This document shows positions 53,751-62,098 of a stretch of 64,000 bases of DNA, piece by piece. Positions within the stretch are counted from its first letter, which is position 1. Every line of letters begins with the position of its first letter. The DNA is taken from NCBI RefSeq assembly GCF_025446935.1, contig NZ_JAOEGN010000001.1, forward strand, positions 62,001 through 126,000. The letters run 5' to 3'. The position numbers were made by a program, and so were the translations under genes. The notes under the pieces are model-generated. The model made no database searches and was not told where the DNA came from. It saw only the letters and a list, made by a program, of their open reading frames with translations. Source of the stretch: Paracholeplasma vituli. Its GTDB lineage: Bacteria; Bacillota_I; Bacilli_A; Acholeplasmatales; UBA5453.

Positions 53751-54731
53751 CTACTTTTTAATCGCTTTAATGGAGATACCTCTAAAGGTTGAGGATACAT
53801 CAAATGTCCCTGGGAGTTCCCAACCTAAATTCATATACCCAATTTGCATGTTTTGATATTGTGCATTGACTAACGCATTATTATTAATCGCGTATAGGAA
53901 AGCTTCTTGTAAGTAAGGTAAGACATCGATTTCGATATGATAGGTTTTACCCATTTGGATTTTCTCATCAAAATAGTTTCTTGATGACATTGAGTAGATG
54001 AGTTTATTGGTGGTTCCTGGACCACCTTGGTCAAGGTGAGCGGACTGTGCAATAAAGTCTGTTCTATTATCAAAGATTGGAATGCCAAACCATAAGAAAT
54101 CGCCACGGGTACCCACTTCATTTGGATTACTATCTTCAGGTACCACGTTTTGTAAGGTCAAATACCATAACAGCTGTGCGGCATGTTTTCCTGGGTCATA
54201 GGCTGAACCGGTTAAGTTTTCAACCGAATTCACGGTGACCTCAAGTCTTAAGATGAGTGCGGATAATTCAGACATCCCCACCGATTCATTGAAGTTTTGT
54301 TCAATGAGGGCGTGTGTCCATGGTTGACCGCTTTGTCTTGGTTCTGAGTATTCTTTAGAGGCTTGTAGATCAATTCGTAAGTAACCATTGTCACTAGGGT
54401 TCATATGTAATGTTCTAGATTCTGTTTGATAGGTATGAACACCATTCACTTTTGAATAGGTTGAATCAGTGACATCATGAGGTGTCCACCACTGAGCCAT
54501 GTACCAAACATTTCTGCTTGAAGGTAAGGCTTCTCCGTTATAATCCAAATGTCTTTGAATGGTTCTACCATCTTCCACAGGGCTGATTCCTAGAAGCTGA
54601 AAGCCGGTTGAAAAAGTTGGGTCTTCTAGAAGTTCTATCGCACCTGTGTCATCGATGATGGGTTCATCTTTTTCTTTACATCCGGATAACAACACTAAGG
54701 ATAAAATCAATATGCCTAAGACCTTTTTCAT
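53751..54731 (-). CDS. Lipoprotein member of the same unrecognised family
   Basis: 326 residues with lipobox SLVLLSGC. After the linker it runs parallel to the cytoplasmic protein at 52851 over its whole length: HLDYNGEALPSSRNVWYMAQWW, QPWTHALIEQNFNESV, KHAAQLLWYLTL, FLWFGIPIFDNRTDF, HLDQGGPGTTNKLIYSM, YHIEIDVLPYL and GYMNLGWELPGTFDVS. It is encoded 4 bases overlapping rhaD and 6 bases before its paralogue. Predicted place of action: outer face of the membrane, on polymer or released oligosaccharide. Function unknown. Confidence 0.7.
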   Translation of the reverse strand: MKKVLGILILSLVLLSGCKEKDEPIIDDTGAIELLEDPTFSTGFQLLGISPVEDGRTIQRHLDYNGEALPSSRNVWYMAQWWTPHDVTDSTYSKVNGVHTYQTESRTLHMNPSDNGYLRIDLQASKEYSEPRQSGQPWTHALIEQNFNESVGMSELSALILRLEVTVNSVENLTGSAYDPGKHAAQLLWYLTLQNVVPEDSNPNEVGTRGDFLWFGIPIFDNRTDFIAQSAHLDQGGPGTTNKLIYSMSSRNYFDEKIQMGKTYHIEIDVLPYLQEAFLYAINNNALVNAQYQNMQIGYMNLGWELPGTFDVSSTFRGISIKAIKK

Positions 54732-55540
54732 TTGATAAATGCCTCATTTGGTTTGACGTTAAAGGCTTTCGCAAGTCTCAATAAATCTTCATCCGAAATG
54801 AGTTTATGGTTACTAAATGGTTTAATGGTTAAATAGGTCATAGCGGCTTTTTCCACTGTTTCAACTAAACCAAAGGTTGAGTCGAGTGTGTCGCCACAGG
54901 CGACTACACCATGAAGTGGCCATAAGACGATTTTGAATGTTTTAAATTTGTCTGCTGTGTTTTTTCCAATGATGCCATTGCCGGGGATTTCCCAAGGAAT
55001 AATACCAATACCCTCAGGGAATATGATGATGTTTTCGGTGTTTAAACCCCATAACGCTTTTGAGAATGTTTTTTCATCTAGCTCTGTAATCGCACTCATC
55101 ATATTGGTGTAGGTTGTGTGGGTATGGATGATGACGCGGTGTGTTGGGTCGATTTCAAGTCTAGAGATGTGTGAAGCTAGGTGTGTAGATAATTCAGAGG
55201 TCGGTCTTTCGGTTGGTTTTAATCCCCAAAGGATTTCCACATGATCGCCATTTTCAGTGACTTTTACGATACAACTGTTCGCTTCAGGGTGCTCTTTGAC
55301 ATTTTTAAAATACTTCCCTGACCCGGTGACTAATAGGTATTTCCCCGCCAACGCTTTCGCATTGATTTGAAGTGGGTACAATCTTCCTGGTTTCGATAAG
55401 TCTAAGTAAAGGGATAGCTCAGCTTGATCTAGGATGAACGAAACGTTCCCCGCATTTCTTTCATCCCAACCAAGTAAATACATACGGTCAATGACATTCG
55501 AGAATTCTTGGATAAACTTGGATTCTAATATGTTTTTCAT
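54728..55540 (-). CDS. rhaD: Rhamnulose-1-phosphate aldolase
   Basis: It splits L-rhamnulose 1-phosphate into dihydroxyacetone phosphate and L-lactaldehyde. The 270-residue class II zinc aldolase has the family start FIQEFSNVIDRMYLLGWDERNAGNVS, the phosphate-binding VTGSGKYFKN, zinc-ligand His in VIIHTHTTYTNMM and the third His in LWPLHGVVACG. It overlaps rhaA by 4 bases. A lactaldehyde reductase is not in the window. Confidence 0.95.
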   Translation of the reverse strand: MKNILESKFIQEFSNVIDRMYLLGWDERNAGNVSFILDQAELSLYLDLSKPGRLYPLQINAKALAGKYLLVTGSGKYFKNVKEHPEANSCIVKVTENGDHVEILWGLKPTERPTSELSTHLASHISRLEIDPTHRVIIHTHTTYTNMMSAITELDEKTFSKALWGLNTENIIIFPEGIGIIPWEIPGNGIIGKNTADKFKTFKIVLWPLHGVVACGDTLDSTFGLVETVEKAAMTYLTIKPFSNHKLISDEDLLRLAKAFNVKPNEAFIK

Positions 55541-56781
55541 AGTCTTTTGCCTTTCATGGTCGCTTCATAAGCTTCGATTTGCTTCAAGAAGTCGATACCC
55601 ACTGGTTTTTGTTCGGTCTCACAAATATAGTCATAGACCAGTCCAAATGGTAGTGCTTTTAATTCTTCGGTGTAGATGAGTCTTTGTGTATAGTTTTGTT
55701 CTAATTCAATCTTTTTAAGGAGTTCTTTGGGTTCAAGTAAGGCTTTTAATAAGGCCTTTTGAGTATTTCTAATTCCAATTACCCAAGCAGCGATCCGGTT
55801 GATTGAGGCGTCGAAGTAATCTAAGCCTATCGATGTTTTCTTTAATAAATCATCCCTGACTAACGCTTCAGCAACCCCGATTAAGTCATCGTTTAAGGTA
55901 ACGACATGGTCTGAATCCCATCTCACAGGTCTAGATACATGGAGTAAGGTATGATCGACGAATAATGACATGGATGATAGTTTGTCTGATACTTGTTCTG
56001 TTGGATGGAAATGACCTGTATCCAAACAAATGCCTAGATGATGTTTGGTTGCGTATCCTAAATAGAATTCATGAGAACCGGTGGTGTATGATTCTGCCCC
56101 AATTCCAAAGAGTTTCGATTCAAGTGTGTCCTTTACGTGAGGTAATTTGGTTTGGTAGATGTCATCGAGTGATTCTTTTAATCTGACTCTAGGGGATAAT
56201 CTTGAATACGGAGAATCTTTATAACCATCTGGGATCCAGAGGTTACAAACCGTATCCGTATTCAAGGCTTCACCGAAATAGGAGGCAATCTTTCTCGATT
56301 GTTTTACATGCTTGATCCAAAAGTTTCTAACGGTTTCGTCACTTGAAGAAAGTGTAAACCCAGATTTAGCCATTGGATGTGAGAATAGGGTTGGATTAAA
56401 GTCAAGTTTGACATTATTTTTTTTAGCCCATTTAACCCACGACTCAAAGTGTCTTGGTTCAATTTCATCGAGTCCGATGGATTCTTGGGTATCGAGATAT
56501 ATAGCATGTAAATTCACTCTGTGTTGATAAGGCACTAAGCTGAAGACCATTTCTAAGTCTTTTCGTAGTTCTTCGAGGGTATTCGCTTTATAAGGGTAGT
56601 TTCCCGTTACAGAAATCCCACCAGAGAGGGCTTCTTTACTATAAAAGCCTTTGACATCATCGCCTTGCCAGCACTGGATGGAGATGGGTGTGTGTTTGAG
56701 TGTATGGATGGCTTGATCGATATCCACGCCGTAATTGGCGTAGATTGATTTAGCTAAGTTATATTTTTCTTTTTGGGTCAT
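55537..56781 (-). CDS. rhaA: L-rhamnose isomerase
   Basis: It converts L-rhamnose to L-rhamnulose. The 414-residue protein begins LAKSIYANYGVDIDQAIHTL and has SIQCWQGDDVKGF, ISVTGNYPYKA, VNLHAIYLDT, FGIGAESYTTGSHEFYLGYA and the metal-binding CLDTGHFHPTEQVS. Length and motifs are those of RhaA throughout. It overlaps rhaB and rhaD by 4 bases each, so the three enzymes are translationally coupled. Confidence 0.96.
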   Translation of the reverse strand: MTQKEKYNLAKSIYANYGVDIDQAIHTLKHTPISIQCWQGDDVKGFYSKEALSGGISVTGNYPYKANTLEELRKDLEMVFSLVPYQHRVNLHAIYLDTQESIGLDEIEPRHFESWVKWAKKNNVKLDFNPTLFSHPMAKSGFTLSSSDETVRNFWIKHVKQSRKIASYFGEALNTDTVCNLWIPDGYKDSPYSRLSPRVRLKESLDDIYQTKLPHVKDTLESKLFGIGAESYTTGSHEFYLGYATKHHLGICLDTGHFHPTEQVSDKLSSMSLFVDHTLLHVSRPVRWDSDHVVTLNDDLIGVAEALVRDDLLKKTSIGLDYFDASINRIAAWVIGIRNTQKALLKALLEPKELLKKIELEQNYTQRLIYTEELKALPFGLVYDYICETEQKPVGIDFLKQIEAYEATMKGKRL

Positions 56782-58229
56782 TTGTTTCTCTCCTTTAGGA
56801 TGGTTTGATACTTTTGGTAGATGCTTGATAAATCGGTCTTGGGTTTAAAAATCCTATTTTTTTCTTTCGACAAGTCTTGTTTAGTAAACCCTGTATATTT
56901 GGATTCGTGTTGAACTAACGCATTTCCAATGGAGGTTGCTTCTTTATCCCCTTTAATTACGTTTAATCTTGTGATATCAGCGGTCATCTGATTGATGAGG
57001 TCATTCTGCGATCCACCGCCAATGATGTTGATTTGTTTGGTTTTGATGTTCGTTAACTTTTCGAGAGTGTCTAGGTGGTGTTTATATTTACAAACCAAAC
57101 TGTAATTGAATAAGGCTAAATATTGAGATAACGTTTTAGGTGTTTCTTGATTGGTTCTAATGCAGTAGTATTTGATTTTATCGAGAATATCGATACCTAG
57201 TTCAAACTCAGGGGCATCTAAATCGATGATGGAATCAAAGTATAGGCTTTGTTTGATGTCTTCATCAAGTACTCTATAATCGATATTGTCTAGTTTAAAG
57301 GCTTCAATGATTTTGTTTTTGATCCAAAAGCCAGCGATATTTTTTAAAAATCGAATTTGATGAAGATACCCTACTTCATTGGTATAAGAGGCATTGTAGG
57401 TATCTTGGTTAATCAGTGGTTTATCTAAGACTTTACCGATTAAACTCCATGTACCTGAAGAAATATAGACATCCTCTTTATTTACTTGAGTACTATGTAC
57501 CGCAGACGCGGTATCGTGTGTACATACCGCGACGACCGGTACTTTTTTAAGTTGATATTTTAAGACTAAATCATCTTTGAGATACCCATAGGTTTCACCT
57601 GGGTAAATGATCTTGGGTATAAAATCTGGGTTAAATCCCATCTGGTATAAAGTATCAATGATATTTTTTTGATTCGGGTTATAGAAACTGGTTGTGGAGA
57701 GATTGGTTAATTCTACTCGCTTGATACCGGTTAGGTAATAAGCGATTAAATCTGGGATCATCAACCAGGTATCGGCTTGTTTTAATAAGGCTTGTTCGTA
57801 TGTTAAGTCATAGGCAATCTGGTAAATCGTATTAAATCGTAAGTGCTGGATGCCAGTGAGCTCATATAAGGCTTCTTTTGAAATCTCTCGATTGATTAAT
57901 GATTCTCCCTCTCGTGTTCTTTCATCACGGTAACATACGGGGTTTCTTAGTAATAAACCCTCTTTACTGAGATAACCGTAATCTACACCCCACGTATCAA
58001 TCCCAATCGATTCGATATCGGGTTCGATTTCAAAGGCTTTTTGAATACCGTACATGATTTCATTAAAGATCTTTTTAAAATCCCATACTAAAAGAACCTC
58101 TTGTTGGATCGGCTGATTTGTAAAACGATGTACTTCTCTTTGTTTAATTGAATTTCCTACCGTGATGATGATGACGCGTCCAGAAGACGCGCCTAAATCC
58201 ACGGTTAGGTAATGATGATTATCGTTCAT
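56778..58229 (-). CDS. rhaB: L-rhamnulokinase
   Basis: FGGY-family kinase of 483 residues that phosphorylates L-rhamnulose at O1. Visible motifs are LTVDLGASSGRVIII (phosphate loop), IESIGIDTWGVDYGYL, NPVCYRDERT, PVVAVCTHDTASAVHS, YISSGTWSLIG and INIIGGGSQNDLINQMTADI. It overlaps the oxidoreductase gene upstream by 11 bases and rhaA downstream by 4. Confidence 0.95.
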   Translation of the reverse strand: MNDNHHYLTVDLGASSGRVIIITVGNSIKQREVHRFTNQPIQQEVLLVWDFKKIFNEIMYGIQKAFEIEPDIESIGIDTWGVDYGYLSKEGLLLRNPVCYRDERTREGESLINREISKEALYELTGIQHLRFNTIYQIAYDLTYEQALLKQADTWLMIPDLIAYYLTGIKRVELTNLSTTSFYNPNQKNIIDTLYQMGFNPDFIPKIIYPGETYGYLKDDLVLKYQLKKVPVVAVCTHDTASAVHSTQVNKEDVYISSGTWSLIGKVLDKPLINQDTYNASYTNEVGYLHQIRFLKNIAGFWIKNKIIEAFKLDNIDYRVLDEDIKQSLYFDSIIDLDAPEFELGIDILDKIKYYCIRTNQETPKTLSQYLALFNYSLVCKYKHHLDTLEKLTNIKTKQINIIGGGSQNDLINQMTADITRLNVIKGDKEATSIGNALVQHESKYTGFTKQDLSKEKNRIFKPKTDLSSIYQKYQTILKERNK

Positions 58230-59460
58230 AATCGCTCCATGATTTGGATGTATCGATGACTAAACCCTGATTAAGTCGGGATTCTTCCGCATCGAATGCT
58301 AAATAGTGACTTTCTACTGAATAGTTGATGTCTGTTAAAAATGAGGTGTTATCTCTCACAGCTCTTACGAAATCGATGAGTAAATTCTTATCTCCACCGG
58401 AGTGATAAGAAAAATCATCGGTGAGTGTTTTAATGTCGATGGTAAAAGGTTGTTTACCGTAAGGCAGGACGGTGATGAGATTATCCTCTAAATCACCGAT
58501 GAGTTCTGCTTTGGTTCCTTTAATCTCAATACGACGGTGGGTATTGTAGGAGAATCCTGTCATAGTGAAGGATGCGGATGAATAATCTTCGAATTGCATA
58601 TTTAAGACTTGGTGATCGACGACGTTATTGTCCATATCATAGACACAACGTCCGTAATTTAAGTTTCTATTAGATAAAACCTTTTTGGCATCGGTATCTA
58701 AACTGAAGAAAGCCATCCAAGCTGGATTTTCTTCATAAAACTTGACTGCGTTAAACGGGCAATCTACTTTACAGTCAATACAGTTTTTAGCAGCACCTTT
58801 GGGCATGTTTTCTTTTTTAAAATAGTGGAGAGTGCCAAAGGATGAGATTTTCTCTACCCTTTTACCAACTAGGTATCTGATGATATCAATGTCATGACAA
58901 CTTTTCGCTAGGATCATTGGACTTGAGGTATTTGAATTGTGCCAATTACCTCTCACAAAGCTATGAGCGTAATGGAGATACCCAACGTTTTCTGTTTGGT
59001 GGAGGGTTGCGATAGAACCCAACACACCTTGGTCAATGAGCTTTTTAATCTCATTGTAAAAGTGTGTGTAGCGTAATACATGCGCAACCGCTACTTTACG
59101 GTTTAATTGATTGGCTAATTGTTTGATTTCAAAGATGTCTTTTTTACTTAAGGCGATGGGTTTTTCGAGTAAGATGTCATAACCCACTTCTAATGCTTTT
59201 AAAGCATGTTTATGATGATCTTGGTCCATCGTTGAGATGACCAATATATCAGCGAGCTTACCAGCCTTCATGAATGAATCAAAATCGCCATAGATTTGAT
59301 TTTCATTCAATCCATAGGTGTGTTTCATCCATGTATGTTTGTTTATATTGTGTTCACAGGCAGCCACCAATTGGATTTCATCAGGAAAATCTTTAGCCAC
59401 ATTTGAAAATACAATCCCACGTTGGCCAAACCCTAGTACAGCTAAAGTCATTTTTTTCAT
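58219..59460 (-). CDS. Gfo/Idh/MocA family NAD-dependent oxidoreductase
   Basis: About 413 residues. An N-terminal Rossmann fold (LAVLGFGQRGIVF, DILVISTMDQDHHKHALKAL, DILLEKPIAL with the EKP motif) is followed by the alpha/beta substrate domain. Inserted there is a cysteine cluster, NCIDCKVDCPF (four Cys), typical of a subset of gut-type members and possibly metal-binding. Members oxidise sugars or, in some CAZy families (such as GH109), cleave glycosides by a transient redox step. It is the first gene of the rhamnose operon. The start is ATG 59460 (AAGGA ten bases before); an in-frame start at 59565 would lie inside the promoter. Confidence 0.85.
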   Translation of the reverse strand: MKKMTLAVLGFGQRGIVFSNVAKDFPDEIQLVAACEHNINKHTWMKHTYGLNENQIYGDFDSFMKAGKLADILVISTMDQDHHKHALKALEVGYDILLEKPIALSKKDIFEIKQLANQLNRKVAVAHVLRYTHFYNEIKKLIDQGVLGSIATLHQTENVGYLHYAHSFVRGNWHNSNTSSPMILAKSCHDIDIIRYLVGKRVEKISSFGTLHYFKKENMPKGAAKNCIDCKVDCPFNAVKFYEENPAWMAFFSLDTDAKKVLSNRNLNYGRCVYDMDNNVVDHQVLNMQFEDYSSASFTMTGFSYNTHRRIEIKGTKAELIGDLEDNLITVLPYGKQPFTIDIKTLTDDFSYHSGGDKNLLIDFVRAVRDNTSFLTDINYSVESHYLAFDAEESRLNQGLVIDTSKSWSDYER

Positions 59461-59507
59461 CTTTGTTTCGTCCTTACTAAATATAAATATAATCGCGTTG
59501 TTATCGC

Positions 59508-59521
59508 TGGAAACGGTTTCA
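59508..59521 (-). promoter_or_regulatory. cre site in the rhamnose operon leader
   Basis: On the minus strand TGAAACCGTTTCCA is nearly palindromic and fits the relaxed CcpA consensus TGNAANCGNWNNCW throughout. It lies just downstream of the predicted transcription start, in a roadblock position. Confidence 0.7.
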
Positions 59522-59535
59522 TTTGGTTCATCACA

Positions 59536-59565
59536 ACTATAACAGTTATGGCGGATTAAAGTCAA
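59536..59565 (-). promoter_or_regulatory. Promoter of the rhamnose operon
   Basis: On the minus strand TTGACT-N18-TATAGT. Transcription should begin near 59530 and run through 14 genes to the terminator at 42053. Confidence 0.75.
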
Positions 59566-59580
59566 CTAATGAACGTTATC

Positions 59581-59628
59581 TTGACAATTAGTCACGATAA
59601 TTGTAAAATTCAGTCATATTCAGTCACA
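59581..59628 (+). promoter_or_regulatory. Promoter and direct-repeat operator of the deoR-type gene
   Basis: TTGACA (59581-59586) -N17- TAAAAT (59604-59609) is a near-ideal promoter. Two tandem copies, TTCAGTCATA and TTCAGTCACA (59609-59628, 10-base period), begin at the -10 and cover the start point. Tandem repeats one helical turn apart are usual DeoR-family operators, so autoregulation is likely. Confidence 0.8.
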
Positions 59629-59643
59629 TTTTTGGAGGAATCT

Positions 59644-60405
59644 ATGATACTAAATGAACGTCAACGAAAAATTTTCGAAATTATCAAAAAGGAAAAGACG
59701 ATTTCGAATAAGAGTCTACAAAACAAACTCTTTATTAGTGAATCTACCTTAAGAAGAGATTTAAATGATATGGAAAGACAGGGGATCATTCATAGAACCC
59801 ATGGTCATTCCTCTTTAATTGAATCATCATCTAGAGAATCATCTATATTAGTCCGAGTTCAAACCCAGGTAAAAGAAAAAAACAGCATCGCGGTAAAATG
59901 CGCGACGCTATTAGCGAAGAATGAGTCTTATTTTGTGGATTCTAGTTCCACAGCTGGGTATGTACTACCGCTATTAGATAATCTACCTAATGTTACCGTT
60001 ATTACCAATGGGTTAAATAACGCAGCGATTCTTACTCAAAGCCCTAATGTCAGAGTCTATCTACCTGGGGGTATTATTTATAACAATACAAACTCAGTCC
60101 TTGGGATAGATACAGTGAACTATATTAAGAACTTTAACTGTAACGCTTTTATCTTCTCTTGTGGAGGTATATCCTTAGCCTCTGGTATTACAGAAGCATC
60201 TTTAGAACAAGCCTTAGTTAAAAGAGAGATGCTTAATCATTCGAAGGTCCATATCTTATTGGTAGACCATACCAAGTTTGATAAGATCTTCTTATGTAAG
60301 ACTTGTGAGTTTGAAGATATTGATTATGTCATTACGGATAAGATGCCTAGTGAAGCTTATATTGAGGCTTTTAAAAAGTCAGGGACAACGTTGTTGATTG
60401 CATAG
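59644..60405 (+). CDS. DeoR-family regulator of the rhamnose operon
   Basis: 253 residues. The N-terminal HTH has the DeoR signature (LNERQRKIFEIIKKEKTISNKSL, SESTLRRDLNDMERQGIIHRTHG). The C-terminal DeoRC sensor contains YFVDSSSTAGYVLPLL, VTVITNGLN, VRVYLPGGIIY and HILLVDHTKFDKIF. Such proteins sense phosphorylated sugars; here rhamnulose 1-phosphate is a reasonable guess. The start is ATG 59644 after GGAGGAA. It is divergent from the rhamnose operon and its promoter region contains tandem operator repeats. Confidence 0.92.
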   Translation: MILNERQRKIFEIIKKEKTISNKSLQNKLFISESTLRRDLNDMERQGIIHRTHGHSSLIESSSRESSILVRVQTQVKEKNSIAVKCATLLAKNESYFVDSSSTAGYVLPLLDNLPNVTVITNGLNNAAILTQSPNVRVYLPGGIIYNNTNSVLGIDTVNYIKNFNCNAFIFSCGGISLASGITEASLEQALVKREMLNHSKVHILLVDHTKFDKIFLCKTCEFEDIDYVITDKMPSEAYIEAFKKSGTTLLIA

Positions 60406-60415
60406 GGTGACTATT

Positions 60416-61249
60416 ATGGGGAAAAAATTAGTTGATGAATACTTAAAATATAACTCGATGATGAGTAACCCTCATAAAATCATCATACCGATTGATTATG
60501 ATAGGCTTTTTTATGAATCCTATATTAAATCGCATAAAGCTGTGCCTATTGATGGTATTGCAGATTATAAAGACTTAGATTATATTTTGATCAAAAATGG
60601 CCAATATTCAGTAGCAATTGAAGACATTAAATTTGATGGTTCTTCATTAGGGAAAGGTTCAAAAAATGATAAAGAAAGGTTTTCTATTGAGAGAGATGTA
60701 AAAAATCACAAGCTTGAAGAGAGTGATCACTATTGTAATGGCTCCACTTTTCATTATGATTTTTCAATTGAAACTTATATTAATAGATTTAAAGAAAACT
60801 TCGATGAGCACTATAAAAAGATTCAGAAGTACCATGAGACATTAAATTCATTTCTAGCTCACAATAATGCAAGCAGTAATGGTAAACTTGGATTTTATCT
60901 TCATGACGATTTCTATCAGCCTGTTTTGTATGAAATTAACAATGAAAAACGTGTGTTGTCACCATTGGTTGTTCCCAAAATTTTAATCTATCTAAGGACA
61001 AAAAATGATGTTGATTTCGTTATCATTTCGCATTATGGACTTGATAATATTCCATATATATATTTCCTCAATCTTAAGAAAGAATCCATTGATTATTTAC
61101 TGAATAGAACCGAATTACTACCAGAAAATGCGACATTTACACATGCAGATGCGACACACTATTACGCATCAATAAGTCAATCCATTAAAACAGATATCTC
61201 TATCAGCTTCGAAAATTCTACGAAGAAATCCGGTGGGAAAACCATTTAA
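60416..61249 (+). CDS. Protein of unknown function
   Basis: 277 residues from ATG 60416 (GGGTGA five bases before), 10 bases after the regulator's stop. It is hydrophilic with alternating helix and strand, contains no signal peptide or membrane segment, and has no motif I recognise. Features are IIPIDYDRLFYESYI, SVAIEDIKFDGSSLGKGSKND, a helical middle (FKENFDEHYKKIQKYHETLNS) and a strand-rich end (IYLRTKNDVDFVIISHYGL). The gene is more AT-rich than the rhamnose genes and may be recently acquired. Confidence 0.5.
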   Translation: MGKKLVDEYLKYNSMMSNPHKIIIPIDYDRLFYESYIKSHKAVPIDGIADYKDLDYILIKNGQYSVAIEDIKFDGSSLGKGSKNDKERFSIERDVKNHKLEESDHYCNGSTFHYDFSIETYINRFKENFDEHYKKIQKYHETLNSFLAHNNASSNGKLGFYLHDDFYQPVLYEINNEKRVLSPLVVPKILIYLRTKNDVDFVIISHYGLDNIPYIYFLNLKKESIDYLLNRTELLPENATFTHADATHYYASISQSIKTDISISFENSTKKSGGKTI

Positions 61250-61289
61250 AGAATTTAAAAATCTACCGCCAAAGTTTATCACCTAAAGG

Positions 61290-61994
61290 TCATTTAATTT
61301 CAATTGATAAAACATCCTCGTAACTCACAGGTATACCTTTATTATCATGTGAATAAGTCATAAATCTTCTATACTTGGGATTATCCCCAAGTGAAATGTA
61401 TTCTAGGGCTTGTTTTATGCACTTTTGCTGAACATCAGAATTATAACTGTTTACTTTGAATTTAACAATAATCGTCTTAGAATTTGACTGATAAAGTGTC
61501 TTATCATAACCGAGTGCATTAATTACATCATTTACAGTTTCACTATTGTCGATAAACAATTCTGAAATGCTATCTCTTAAAGAACCATGTTTTTTAATTA
61601 AAAATCCATGAGGACCATCTTTAGTGTCATAAATACGCTTTTTTGTGATATTTCCTAGCTTTTCTTCAATTATTTTCATCATGTCGTCTTTAGTGTGTAT
61701 TTTGTATAATGATGCAATTTCTTCAAGAATGTTATCATAGATTGATGGTAATGTTTGTATCCCCATATTATAAGATGTTGGATTCAATGTTCTGGAAAAA
61801 TGAAAGAAGCATACTGACATATTGTTTTTAAAAGTAATGTTGTATTTATCTAATAAGAGTTTCAACTGCCAATCCGATGATTCTAGATATAGGTTTCTAA
61901 CTTCACTCTTTATTTTTCGAATCATCGTTTCATCAACTTTGAAGATGCTTATAAGAGAATTTTCACAATCCTTTAAATTCTCACAGCTAAGCAT
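61290..61994 (-). CDS. Protein of unknown function
   Basis: 234 residues from ATG 61994, seven bases after GGGGTGA and about 15 bases after the predicted transcript start. It is cytoplasmic, Lys/Asn-rich, mixed helix and strand. MSVCFFHFSRTLNP and DGPHGFLIKKHGSLRDSISELFID are the most distinctive stretches. No family is recognised. It is convergent with the gene at 60416; no clear terminator lies in the 40 bases between them. Confidence 0.5.
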   Translation of the reverse strand: MLSCENLKDCENSLISIFKVDETMIRKIKSEVRNLYLESSDWQLKLLLDKYNITFKNNMSVCFFHFSRTLNPTSYNMGIQTLPSIYDNILEEIASLYKIHTKDDMMKIIEEKLGNITKKRIYDTKDGPHGFLIKKHGSLRDSISELFIDNSETVNDVINALGYDKTLYQSNSKTIIVKFKVNSYNSDVQQKCIKQALEYISLGDNPKYRRFMTYSHDNKGIPVSYEDVLSIEIK

Positions 61995-62015
61995 ACCATA
62001 ATCACCCCTGTCAGT

Positions 62016-62044
62016 ATTATAGTGATACAAACCAAATAAAACAA
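62016..62044 (-). promoter_or_regulatory. Promoter of the gene at 61290-61994
   Basis: On the minus strand TTGTTT-N17-TATAAT, a perfect -10 at optimal spacing. Confidence 0.7.
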
Positions 62045-62052
62045 CCTAATTA

Positions 62053-62084
62053 AATAAAAAATCTCAGAAACATTTTTCTGAGAT
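62053..62084 (-). terminator. Terminator of the ilvE gene
   Basis: ATCTCAGAAA (62061-62070) pairs with TTTCTGAGAT (62075-62084). On the minus strand TTTTTTATTT follows. Confidence 0.85.
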
Positions 62085-62098
62085 AAATTGATAAATAT

